A stretch of DNA of 64,000 bases from Marinoscillum pacificum (GTDB taxonomy: Bacteria; Bacteroidota; Bacteroidia; Cytophagales; Cyclobacteriaceae), in contig NZ_JAMZMJ010000017.1 in NCBI RefSeq assembly GCF_024714495.1, positions 1 to 64,000 on the forward strand. Direction: 5' to 3'. A model generated the notes under the pieces. It made no database searches, was not told the DNA's origin, and saw only the letters and a program-made list of their open reading frames with translations. The translations under genes and the position numbers were made by a program. Shown here one piece after another: positions 1-8,448 of the stretch (positions are counted from its first letter, which is position 1; every line of letters begins with the position of its first letter).

Positions 1-583
1 CCTTCACTAAAAGTTGAATCTCTATGGAAACAAAGACAAATTGTAAGTCTATTACAGGACAATCGAAAATTGTAAATTAATAATAGGACTGTATGTTAAA
101 CCTGTAAACTTATTTTAGGACGATACACCCTCAGCCTTCGGCAGCCCCACTGGCCGTGCGCCCACTTGAAAATGGGAGCGATCAATTTCTATTCAATCAC
201 GTCATTCCTGCGGATGCAGGAATCTCATAAAGAAGAAATATCTTTACCAACCCCCTCATTAATCTCCCCCTACAAAATGGGGAGATTTAATTATCAAGGC
301 AAGAGCAATTGAACTTACTCATTGAGAACTTCTATTCCCAACTGGATAATCACCATTAAATCTCGTCATCCAAACAAACCCAGAACGTCACTGCGAATGG
401 AATGAAGCAGCCTCACACTAAACCTTCACCAAAGGAACGAAGAAACTATTGCACCATTTTACATCTAAACCACCCTTCCTCTTCTGTTAAATGCCAAATA
501 CTCAGCAAATACTTTGCGCCTTATGGAATATTTTTAGATTAATTTATATTTTTACTAACTGTTTAAACCTTCCTAACCTGCTA
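1..583. other. Non-coding region with several REP-like repeats
   Basis: No convincing gene is seen here. The stretch holds short palindromic elements: one at 204-223 (ATTCCTGC, four-base loop, GCAGGAAT) and a hairpin at 261-287 (AATCTCCCC / GGGGAGATT). A segment near 387-412 resembles the CGTCACTGCGA...GAAGCAGCCTC repeat type that is scattered in many bacterial genomes. Several unrelated repeat families clustered upstream of an accessory gene suggest a site that tolerates insertion and recombination. The next gene could begin at 491, but 584 is preferred, so 491-583 is treated as leader. Confidence 0.5.
204..223. repeat. REP-like palindrome, CCTGC core
   Basis: A perfect 8-bp inverted repeat with a 4-base loop: ATTCCTGC, GGAT, GCAGGAAT. 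The same CCTGC-N4-GCAGG core recurs at 12191-12210, so it is probably one member of a dispersed family. It belongs to no gene. Confidence 0.6.
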
Positions 584-3500
584 ATGACGATTAACTGCAA
601 CGCTGTAGCTGACAGGTCTGTAAAGAGTTCGCCATACTTATCCCTCAAGACCTTAGTTCTGCTCCTAACATTATGTCTTGGCTTTGTAGCCACCGCACAG
701 GACGACACCTACGAAGGTGGTAATCTGGACGAAGTGACCGTCACCGAAGATGAAGCCCGAAGCCTGATCAAGCAGCTCATCGATGTAGATCGGTTTCTAC
801 ACTCTTTTGGCGTTCAGAAAATAGCAAAGGATGAGGCACTCGTGGCCTATGCCGAAGGCTTCGTAGAGCGCAACAGCATTGAAGTTCTGACTATTGGCTA
901 CATCGATAGTGAGGAGTTCTGGCCAAGGATCTTCAAAAACATTCGTCTGAAGAAAATAGACAAGGCCAACACCGACCTGCTGCTGACTGGACATATCATG
1001 TTCATCCCGATAATGGGAACGGATGGCAGCATCTCTGGCTATACCGTAGAGCTGAAACTGGAAGGAAAAACCACGCAGGTCTATGAATTGTTGGAAGTCT
1101 CCCAAACAGATATAGAACTGATTGCTCAGGAAACAACTACCGAACGTCTTGGTGATAAGCCATATACAACACCAGCTGACGCCCAGCGCGAGGTGGCAGA
1201 CGCCATGATCGCTGCATTACAAAAGGTGGAAGGGAAAGGAGACACCACCGATCAGAATATTCAATTAGTTAGTTTTCAGGCGGACCCTAATCAGAAATTT
1301 GGCTTTGACGCACCACAGCACACCCAACTTAATAACGATTACCCAACCGTTACAGTAGGAGGTTCATCCAGCAGGACATCCTGGAAATCTCTGAAAAGCA
1401 ATTCCACGGACCAGGTAATAGCCATAAGCGCTGGAGATCAGGATCTTACGTTTGAACTGGATGGTGCTCCAGTTATAGCAACTGCGGGAGACAATAACAC
1501 ATACAATCTCTCGCTTATGGGAAATAGCGATGGAGTAACTGGTGAGTTATTGGCAAAAGTGGGTACCGCTACAGCTGGTAAACTCAATACCATCACCTAC
1601 GACCTTTCGGAAATTAAGGTAAAAATTGTCCCAGTTAATAATGCCATTAGCCCTTCAGAACTCTCCCTACTTCAGGATACTCTGAACAAAATCTATGCTC
1701 CAGCCATCGCAAGCTGGCATGTGGAGGTACTGGAAAACCAAAACCTGGGTACTGACTGGGATGATGAAGGTAATGGCCTTGAAGATGGTGAGACGGGCAT
1801 GCTCTCCAACTATACAAAAGAAATGAATGACCTGATCAAGGCGTTCAAAGACAAAAACGACCGGGACAAAGATGCATACTATGTGTTTTTAGTTGACCAT
1901 GCCGAGAATTCTGGAAAACAAGGTTATATGCCTCGAAAAAAGCAATGGGGGTTTGTTTTCACCAGAGGACAAAATATTGAGAGTTTAACGACCACTATTG
2001 CCCACGAGCTCGGTCATGGAGTTTATCGCTTAGAGCACACTTTTACTGAGAAAGGTATACCAAGGGATCAGACCCAAAACCTAATGGACTATGCTGGTGG
2101 ACGAGCTCTTTACAAATACCAGTGGGACTATGTCCACAACCCAGTGAGTGTCATTACACTATTTGATGACGAAGAGGAAGCTGCCTATAGTCCCTATGAG
2201 TTATTGGTAACCGGACTGATTACCTTTAAAGGAAAGTTTTCCAATTTCGCATCAACAACTGGTCCATACTCATTTATTGCTACTACAGGAAAATTAATCA
2301 CTCTTCCGGCTGAGGTTGAAGATGTTTCCTTCTACCCTTCAAATGGAGCACTGATCGCTTTTACCATTAATTCATCAGGAGAAAGAGTACGATACATAAG
2401 CTCCCGATATAAATTAAGTCAAAACTTTGCCGGATATAGATCAAGTCAAGATGAAGCTGAATCGCAAGCAAAAGAGAATATTTATGAAGATGTTTTATCT
2501 AAAAATATATCATCATCGGCGACAGTATTTCTTGGTAGACCTGATGAAACAGAGGAATGTAAACTTCAACTTTTTAAAGGTAGTTTAACTCATACACCAC
2601 CAACATCAGAATATTATGGAGGATTGGATGAGGCTAAAAATACAGATGTAGCTTTAAGTCTTTCAAAAGAAAAACTTGGCAATCTTGTTGACTCTCCAGA
2701 ATCGTGTATCTGTGATAAAGGAAAAGAGTTTTATGACCTTTTCAGTGCTGTAATTACAAATGACACGGAGTATAATCAATTAACTTCTCTAGCACAGCAA
2801 ATGTGCAACTTGCCTGATAATTTTCTCACTGCTTTTGGTGCCGAAAATGATGCTTCATTTCAAGAGAAGCTTAATCGCTGGTTAATGTGGGATAGTGATA
2901 AAGCTCAGCTTAAGGAGGCTAGAGCAAGTTTTTGGGAACGTGAAGACGCCTGGAGTATTTACTACAACCAACTAAGTATTTTCATCAATAAATATAACTC
3001 CTATAAAAACCTGTTTGATAATGAATATATCTCCAATAGAACTCTTAAGGCAATTGTAAATGCACGAACAGATCAGTTTTTGGATCTTTATTCAATTGAT
3101 GAACGCATTGATATCATTAAAAAACTGCTGCCTGAAAAGGCAATTAGTACCACGCCAACTCCATATGGATCAGGTCAGTCAGTAGATTGGAGCGAGATTT
3201 ATGTAAGCAACGATGAAGAACACGCAATTATTAAAGTTCTACAAAGTATAGATTCAAAAGATGAAGCCATTAAAATGCTTGCAGCCATTTCCTCAGATGG
3301 TTTTCTTTCCGAATTGAACTATCACTTAGATGATGTAGGACTTGGAGGCAATAATTATACTGCTCTAGCAAATGAGTTTAGAAGATTAACCCTACTCAAA
3401 AATGATATCCCTCATCAGATAAATCAGCAAACTTTGGCACATTGGGAACAAGTACCAGATTATGCTCATCTGGTTTATAATGATAAAAGACTGTTCTCTT

Positions 3501-5161
3501 TTGGAGTTCCTGCTGAAGTTGGAGGTGTATTCTATAAAAAGGTAGAGTACAACTCTCAAGGTGAGATGGAAATGGAGATTGAAGTTTGTACAGAAATAGA
3601 AAACTTTGACATCTCCTATTACAATGCAACAACGGGCACAGCCAGCTCATACACAGAACAACGATGTGTAAAAAAAGAACTTGCCACCTTTAAACCTAAC
3701 TACTTTGATCTTGTAAGTATAGATGTAATCAACTTGGATTATGTCCCAGCAGATATTACAACGAGCGTTGGCTCCTCGTTTATTACCTATGCAGGATTTA
3801 TTGATTATTTACTCGAGAAAAAAGGAACAAAACAGGTCATTACTATTGCTGATTACACTGTTACTGCTGTGACTCTTGCCCTTGGAATAGGAGAAGTAAC
3901 CTTATTAATAAGAGGAGGAGCTACAACAGCCAGAATAGCGTTGGCAAGTTATGATCTGGGAGTGGAAGTCGCAGATTTAGTTATTAAAAGCAATGCATTC
4001 GCAGAATTTATATGCGGAACTGACTCATCGGGAAATCCTATAATTTGCAATAAACTCATTACTTGGAGAGAGGCTAACACCTTAGCGCAAATTACTGCCA
4101 TTGGCGCTAGTGGATTTGATATTGCTTCAAACTGGAATTTGTTAAAAGCTGGTAGATCGGTTGATGACTTTCTTGGAAGGTTAAGAAGTAAGTTTAATGA
4201 TGCAGAATGGACCAAATTTTCAAGCACTTTCGGTGACAATGCCGAAGCACTTGCCCGGTTTGATGCTAAAGAAGAATTGGTAAATAGCTGGAAAACTCTT
4301 CATGCCAACAATGCTAGTTCCTTTGTCATCAAAGACCTTGATCGACTAGTTGTGTTCAATAAGTTATCAGATGAAAACAAAGCTTTAGCCAAACTTTTTA
4401 CTGATGATGATGCAAGCTCAACTTTATCAAAATTCTTAGATGATGTTGATGGAGAGATAATTCCAATATTAAATAAGAAACCCAAATTAATTGATGGTTT
4501 TACAAGTCATAAGACTGGAAAAGCACTTTCAGAGAATGAGTTAAGGTCTAAATATGACTTAATCGCTGAAGAATTACGGGATCTAGATATTCCAGATGTT
4601 CAAAAGGAAAAGCTAATTTATTGGTTAGACAGAAGTTCAGATTTATCCTCATTCGGAAGATATTCACAAAAAGGAATAGATTTTAGTAATAATGTATTTA
4701 CGTCTATAGCTACTCGAACAGGACAACTTTTTGATGATCTGGCTAATAAATTAAAAATAGATCCTAGTGTTTTGCGTGAATATGAAATTTACAAAGAAGT
4801 TCCATTATTAACAGAGGGTGGATTTATGAAAGCAGATTTAGTTTTGGTGAAAAGAGGAGACTTTGGTCTTGAAGAGGTTATAGTTATTGAAAATAAATTA
4901 AGCTCAGGAACTGATTATACAATTCGACAAAAAGAAGGCTGGAAAAAGCTTGCTAGAGGAGAGCCTTTAGTAGTTAAGTCACCAATTGTTGGAACGAATG
5001 CTGCAGGTAAACCAGTAACTTTGGCTAGTGACTATTCATTTACCGCAAAAAAAGTCAAACCATACAAAATAAACGATCATGGTGATACAGAAATAGATAA
5101 TGTTAATATCTCAGAAATTCCAGTCAACAACTGGAAAAACTATTCATATAAACCTAATTAA
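584..5161 (+). CDS. Giant secreted polymorphic-toxin-like protein with internal zinc-protease motif and C-terminal nuclease-like domain
   Basis: About 1,525 residues. A hydrophobic signal peptide ending in ATAQ lies near residues 20-40 when the ATG at 584 is used. The ATG at 491 would add 31 residues in front and makes a worse leader. Residues 474-485 read HELGHGVYRLEH, a zincin-type HExxH site with a third histidine, followed by a Met-turn-like NLMDY. A hydrophobic stretch lies around residues 1085-1110. Near the C-terminus, D1418 is followed by E1436-N-K1438 (strand ADLVLV, then VIVIENK), the spacing of a PD-(D/E)xK nuclease. The 3' third is visibly AT-richer than the 5' part, as expected of a swapped toxin tip. 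A putative immunity gene starts 3 bp after the stop. Nuclease toxin activity is inferred. The fold family is only motif-level. Confidence 0.65.
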   Translation: MTINCNAVADRSVKSSPYLSLKTLVLLLTLCLGFVATAQDDTYEGGNLDEVTVTEDEARSLIKQLIDVDRFLHSFGVQKIAKDEALVAYAEGFVERNSIEVLTIGYIDSEEFWPRIFKNIRLKKIDKANTDLLLTGHIMFIPIMGTDGSISGYTVELKLEGKTTQVYELLEVSQTDIELIAQETTTERLGDKPYTTPADAQREVADAMIAALQKVEGKGDTTDQNIQLVSFQADPNQKFGFDAPQHTQLNNDYPTVTVGGSSSRTSWKSLKSNSTDQVIAISAGDQDLTFELDGAPVIATAGDNNTYNLSLMGNSDGVTGELLAKVGTATAGKLNTITYDLSEIKVKIVPVNNAISPSELSLLQDTLNKIYAPAIASWHVEVLENQNLGTDWDDEGNGLEDGETGMLSNYTKEMNDLIKAFKDKNDRDKDAYYVFLVDHAENSGKQGYMPRKKQWGFVFTRGQNIESLTTTIAHELGHGVYRLEHTFTEKGIPRDQTQNLMDYAGGRALYKYQWDYVHNPVSVITLFDDEEEAAYSPYELLVTGLITFKGKFSNFASTTGPYSFIATTGKLITLPAEVEDVSFYPSNGALIAFTINSSGERVRYISSRYKLSQNFAGYRSSQDEAESQAKENIYEDVLSKNISSSATVFLGRPDETEECKLQLFKGSLTHTPPTSEYYGGLDEAKNTDVALSLSKEKLGNLVDSPESCICDKGKEFYDLFSAVITNDTEYNQLTSLAQQMCNLPDNFLTAFGAENDASFQEKLNRWLMWDSDKAQLKEARASFWEREDAWSIYYNQLSIFINKYNSYKNLFDNEYISNRTLKAIVNARTDQFLDLYSIDERIDIIKKLLPEKAISTTPTPYGSGQSVDWSEIYVSNDEEHAIIKVLQSIDSKDEAIKMLAAISSDGFLSELNYHLDDVGLGGNNYTALANEFRRLTLLKNDIPHQINQQTLAHWEQVPDYAHLVYNDKRLFSFGVPAEVGGVFYKKVEYNSQGEMEMEIEVCTEIENFDISYYNATTGTASSYTEQRCVKKELATFKPNYFDLVSIDVINLDYVPADITTSVGSSFITYAGFIDYLLEKKGTKQVITIADYTVTAVTLALGIGEVTLLIRGGATTARIALASYDLGVEVADLVIKSNAFAEFICGTDSSGNPIICNKLITWREANTLAQITAIGASGFDIASNWNLLKAGRSVDDFLGRLRSKFNDAEWTKFSSTFGDNAEALARFDAKEELVNSWKTLHANNASSFVIKDLDRLVVFNKLSDENKALAKLFTDDDASSTLSKFLDDVDGEIIPILNKKPKLIDGFTSHKTGKALSENELRSKYDLIAEELRDLDIPDVQKEKLIYWLDRSSDLSSFGRYSQKGIDFSNNVFTSIATRTGQLFDDLANKLKIDPSVLREYEIYKEVPLLTEGGFMKADLVLVKRGDFGLEEVIVIENKLSSGTDYTIRQKEGWKKLARGEPLVVKSPIVGTNAAGKPVTLASDYSFTAKKVKPYKINDHGDTEIDNVNISEIPVNNWKNYSYKPN

Positions 5162-5163
5162 TC

Positions 5164-5823
5164 ATGTCCAAATTGAGTATTAAAGAAATTCAGCTTAACT
5201 TTTGTGACATTCTGAATAAGTATTTTCATAGTAAGGGTTTTAAGCTATTTAATGAAAGTAAAACTTCCATTTTTGTCCATAAAAATGAAAATATCGCAAT
5301 ACATTTCTTTTTTAACTTCTTTTCAAATTATACAATTGGAGTAAGTCCGTTATTCATCTCTTTTTACGAAGTAGAAGATTATCTTTTAGAAATTGGGATA
5401 CCAGATCAAGGATTAACTAAATACAAAAAAAAGGAAAAACTCAATTTACCTACCATAGAATTTAATCATATCCCAGTTGACTTATCTAACAAGACAATTC
5501 TTACAACAATTGACTTATATGAAATTGCTAATAAGTTCATTTCATTCTATACAAATGAAGGATTAACGTTTATTTCTCAATATTCTACCTTGCTTGATAT
5601 ATATAATGACTTACCAGATATCCCGAAATGGAAAAATTTAATAAGTGGTATGGGTGACGCTTATATACGCGGTTTAATAATTTCAAAACTATGTAATGAT
5701 CCTTTATTTGAAAAAAAGCTTGAGACAATAGATCAAATGATTCAAAATGCTGATAACTGGACCCCATACTGGAACAAATACAAAACAACTCTGAAAAAAA
5801 TTGAGCCTAAATACAATACTTAG
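5164..5823 (+). CDS. Putative immunity protein, family A copy 1
   Basis: 219 residues, with no signal peptide and no membrane segment, so cytoplasmic. It starts 3 bp after the toxin-like gene and is AT-rich, the classic place for a cognate immunity gene. I do not recognise a named family. Its C-terminal third (GLIISKLCNDPLFEKKL) clearly matches the protein at 6156-6758 (RLAVSKLSNDERFEERK), so the two are paralogues. The role, binding and neutralising the upstream C-terminal nuclease, is inferred from position, length and paralogy only. Confidence 0.6.
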   Translation: MSKLSIKEIQLNFCDILNKYFHSKGFKLFNESKTSIFVHKNENIAIHFFFNFFSNYTIGVSPLFISFYEVEDYLLEIGIPDQGLTKYKKKEKLNLPTIEFNHIPVDLSNKTILTTIDLYEIANKFISFYTNEGLTFISQYSTLLDIYNDLPDIPKWKNLISGMGDAYIRGLIISKLCNDPLFEKKLETIDQMIQNADNWTPYWNKYKTTLKKIEPKYNT

Positions 5824-5843
5824 AACATTATATTCACACGGTT

Positions 5844-6022
5844 ATGGACGTCCATGAACCCAAAGTAAGAAGCTACAACATGAGCCAGATCAAGGGAAGA
5901 ACACCAAACCCGAGATACTGGTCAGAAAGTTACTTCATGCCAATGGCTTCCGGTTTCGCCTCCATGTCAAAGACCTACCTGGAAAACCTGATATAGTTCT
6001 TCCGAAATACAAAGAAGCCTAA
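5844..6022 (+). pseudogene. vsr 5' fragment, copy 1 (frameshifted)
   Basis: Base by base this segment nearly matches the first 60 codons of a Vsr-type very-short-patch mismatch endonuclease, as in the copy at 7881-8063. One A is missing after the GATCAAGGGA block (near 5897), so the frame breaks and ends at an early TAG. The similarity stops at the codons for PKYK, just where copy 3 also ends in a stop. No catalytic C-terminal half is present: the region with the TH and HH metal and water ligands in Vsr is absent. This is a relic or a repeat unit, not an enzyme. Confidence 0.8.
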
Positions 6023-6155
6023 ATAATTCAGTAGTCCCGTCAGCAAATCCAAGCTTAGTGTACCTTAAACATTGAATCAACCGTTTTGACAGTAGGAAAA
6101 AGAAGTCCGACTTAGACTAAGGATATTGACTCCTTCTAAGTGATTACAAAATAAC

Positions 6156-6758
6156 ATGAACCAAACTACCATAATCAATAGAATCAACGAAAAACTAGAT
6201 GGTCATTTTGAATTTAATGACCATATTCTGTACCATAAATTGGATATTGGATTTCAAGGAATGGTAATTCAGTTTTCCAGTTTATTAACCATTGATATCG
6301 GCTCTGTTGGTATTCATTTTTCTGAAATCGAAAACCTAGTCTCACCTTTATTACTTAAATATCAATTACCCTATGATAAGATAAGTTTCACAGTCGTTAA
6401 TGCAGATGTGGGTAAAGATTTAAAATCTTATTCCATCAAGACAGAGGAAGAAATAATTTTTGCAATTGATCAAGCCGTGAAACATTATGAATCTTTTGGC
6501 AAAGATTTTTTTAATCAACACGTAAACGTCCAGAATTTGTTAAGCCTTTTGAATGAATCTGAAGCAATTCCAAAGGGAGGGTACTTTACAGGAACCGAAG
6601 GTTTGTTTAGAAGATTAGCAGTCAGTAAACTTTCTAATGATGAAAGGTTTGAAGAAAGAAAGTTGAAATACTTGAATACTTTACTGAATCTATGCCAAAA
6701 ATCATCCTCATTTGAAGTTTACCTAGAAGCTTTTAAGGACTTTAGTAAAACCATTTGA
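6156..6758 (+). CDS. Putative immunity protein, family A copy 2
   Basis: 200 residues, cytoplasmic, AT-rich. It is a diverged paralogue of the product of 5164-5823. The matching part is the C-terminal third, with the SKL-N-D-FE motif and the surrounding helices. It is separated from copy 1 by a vsr fragment and has no toxin of its own next to it, so it looks like an orphan immunity gene kept after a toxin-tip exchange. That history is inferred. No named family was recognised. Confidence 0.55.
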   Translation: MNQTTIINRINEKLDGHFEFNDHILYHKLDIGFQGMVIQFSSLLTIDIGSVGIHFSEIENLVSPLLLKYQLPYDKISFTVVNADVGKDLKSYSIKTEEEIIFAIDQAVKHYESFGKDFFNQHVNVQNLLSLLNESEAIPKGGYFTGTEGLFRRLAVSKLSNDERFEERKLKYLNTLLNLCQKSSSFEVYLEAFKDFSKTI

Positions 6759-6870
6759 AGAAAAAATGGACAATATGAACGTGCTTCATGATATAACCAT
6801 GTGCTAACAAATTCTGTTATTTTTTTCATAACTGAGATATAGAAACACTAAGATTTAGCCCAGAATAGTT

Positions 6871-7311
6871 ATGAGAATAGATAGTCGAATTATTGAATTA
6901 CTTGAAAAAATTGATTTCGCTGAAAATTATAAGAAGCTTGTAAATACTTTTAGTGGTGGTGAGTTTGAGGATTACTCTGTGATAAATGTAGAGACCATTT
7001 TTAAAGATCTGGGTTATGATGTTTTTTACAACAAAAAAGAGGATTTTTTCAAGGTTATGTTCTATAGAAATGATCTTGAAATACAAGTGAATTTTTCATT
7101 AAAGTATGGTGCAGTTGAAACAATTCTAGGCATTATTCGAAAAGGAGAAAGAATTAAAGTAGGAGGCCCATTCGGATTTTTATATCGAAGTATTACTTCC
7201 GAGAGATTAGCCAAGCCATTGTTTTCCAATTATGACCAACTGAAAGAAATTATTTCTACAACCTTACTCATTGTTAAGGAAATACAAGTAGAAATTTCGA
7301 GCTGGGAATAG
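6871..7311 (+). CDS. Putative immunity protein, family B copy 1
   Basis: 146 residues starting at ATG 6871, without signal peptide or membrane segments. It opens with a short helical stretch and continues with alternating strands (KKEDFFKVMFYRNDL..., then GPFGFLYR). The frameshifted gene at 7430-7862 encodes a homologue that is collinear through KKEDFF, the glycine-rich middle and the C-terminal SNYDQLKEI / SSYSELTEI stretch. A SMI1/KNR4- or SUKH-like immunity fold is possible but not shown. Position in the toxin/immunity array is the main argument for its role. Confidence 0.5.
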   Translation: MRIDSRIIELLEKIDFAENYKKLVNTFSGGEFEDYSVINVETIFKDLGYDVFYNKKEDFFKVMFYRNDLEIQVNFSLKYGAVETILGIIRKGERIKVGGPFGFLYRSITSERLAKPLFSNYDQLKEIISTTLLIVKEIQVEISSWE

Positions 7312-7380
7312 ACAGAAACCAAGTGCACCTCAAGATTGATTGAGAAATTCAAATCGGATTTCACTTCTTCCCCTCTCACA

Positions 7381-7413
7381 AGAACCTACAACATGAACCA
7401 GATCAAGAGAAAA
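7381..7413 (+). repeat. vsr 5' fragment remnant, copy 2
   Basis: About 33 bases (AGAACCTACAACATGAACCA and the bases after it) match the segment of the vsr fragments at 5869 and 7906 that encodes RSYNMSQIKGK, with a few substitutions. Nothing else of vsr is left here. It lies just ahead of the second family-B immunity gene, so all three vsr relics sit at junctions between immunity genes. Confidence 0.6.
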
Positions 7414-7429
7414 AAACTAAAACTACGCT

Positions 7430-7862
7430 TTGAGAAAACTTAACGAAGATTCAATAGAATTTTTGAAATCAATAAATCTTGCGAGTCGTTACAATCAGCT
7501 CCTTGAAAAATATCCTGTTACAAATCCAATGAGTTCTGTTGATATCTCAGAAGTTCAGAACATCATTTCAAACCTTGGCTATTATTCAATCAAATACTTC
7601 AAAAAAGAAGACTTTTTTTTTCATAGAGGAAACAAAATCTTCAACATTCAAAATAAGCACTAAGGGTGGATTAGTTGAATTTATTTTAACATGTAAAGCA
7701 GATAATATCTCCTTCGCTGGAAACTATGGATTTATCATTTATCATGCGGGATTAGAAACCAGATTCAAGAAACCTTCCTTCAGCTCATATTCGGAACTGA
7801 CTGAAATTCTTAGAGAAGGATTCGATATTTATTCTAACATTAAAACTCGTCTGGATATCTGA
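7430..7862 (+). pseudogene. Putative immunity protein, family B copy 2, frameshifted at a T9 run
   Basis: Two overlapping reading frames together encode a homologue of the product of 6871-7311. The first frame starts at TTG 7430 and runs through SNLGYYSIKYFKKEDFF. The second continues from the same place through TKGGLVEFIL, NYGFIIYHAG and SSYSELTEI to the TGA at 7862. The break is a run of nine Ts at 7613-7621. Eight Ts would restore one open frame of about 143 codons. It could be a decayed gene, a phase-variable gene switched off by slippage, or a sequencing error in a homopolymer. Confidence 0.7.
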
Positions 7863-7880
7863 TCCCACTACCTTTAACCC

Positions 7881-8063
7881 ATGGACGTCCATGAACCCGA
7901 AGTAAGAAGCTACAACATGAGCCAGATCAAGGGAAAGAATACCAAACCCGAGATACTGGTGAGAAAGTTTCTTCATGCCAATGGCTTCCGGTTTCGTCTC
8001 CATGTCAAAGACCTACCCGGAAAACCTGATATCATTCTTCCTAAATACAAAGCGACCTTCTAG
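7881..8063 (+). pseudogene. vsr 5' fragment, copy 3 (open but truncated)
   Basis: Open for 60 codons: MDVHEPEVRSYNMSQIKGKN, then the TKPE..RKFLHANGFRFRLH and LPGKPD segments typical of Vsr mismatch endonucleases. It stops right after PKYKATF. A full Vsr is about 130-150 residues and continues with a VIFVHGCFWH-type segment holding the catalytic histidines, which is absent. The PD aspartate is present but the histidines are not, so no activity is expected. The end point coincides with that of copy 1 at 5844-6022. Confidence 0.85.
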
Positions 8064-8448
8064 AATCATTCTACTTTTAACAAGTATGAACCTAATCCGG
8101 CGGCATCATATCTGTTGGTGAATACCTATCATGACCGAAGCGTCACTGAACACCAACAAAGGCCAAAGTGGTGTTTTAGATGAGGCTAGAACTGACAGGT
8201 GTTGATAAGATTTGATCAAACCTACCAGATCTTCAAATTATACCTACTCCGACCTCAAACTTTTCATGGAATAATCCCTATTTATTAAACCTGACAGGTC
8301 TTGAAGACGTGGACGCCTAGACCTGTCAGGTTTATCATCGATTCACCAATCAATAAACAATGAGGTGTCTTTAATTCGTGGAAAATGGTCACTCTCTTTC
8401 TGCGTCAAGGGAGATTACTTGTCTCAAATGAGGGGGTGAGGCACTGCC
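8064..8448. other. Non-coding tail of the accessory region
   Basis: No gene is seen. It contains the long inverted repeat at 8286-8334 and a short perfect palindrome at 8436-8452 (GTGAGGCA, C, TGCCTCAC) that overlaps the stop codon of the minus-strand permease gene and may help end its transcript. An ACTGACAGGT segment near 8188 is a further partial copy of the ACCTGACAGGT core. Confidence 0.45.
8286..8334. repeat. 16-bp perfect inverted repeat with ACCTGACAGGT core
   Basis: Arms TAAACCTGACAGGTCT (8286-8301) and AGACCTGTCAGGTTTA (8319-8334) are exact reverse complements around a 17-base loop. The core CCTGACAGG is itself nearly palindromic. The same core builds the terminator at 12326-12350, so this looks like a dispersed Bacteroidota repeat that is sometimes used as a transcription terminator. 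Confidence 0.7.

Noticed and set aside
1-490. CRISPR array or insertion sequence in the repeat-rich left end
   Set aside because: The repeats are single palindromes of different families without regular spacing, and no transposase is encoded.
797-1105. Open frame on the minus strand inside the giant toxin-like gene
   Set aside because: It is the antisense shadow of a gene with clear motifs and has no family pattern of its own.
5844-8063. Functional Vsr endonuclease and linked cytosine methylase
   Set aside because: All copies lack the catalytic half, and no methylase gene is present in the window.
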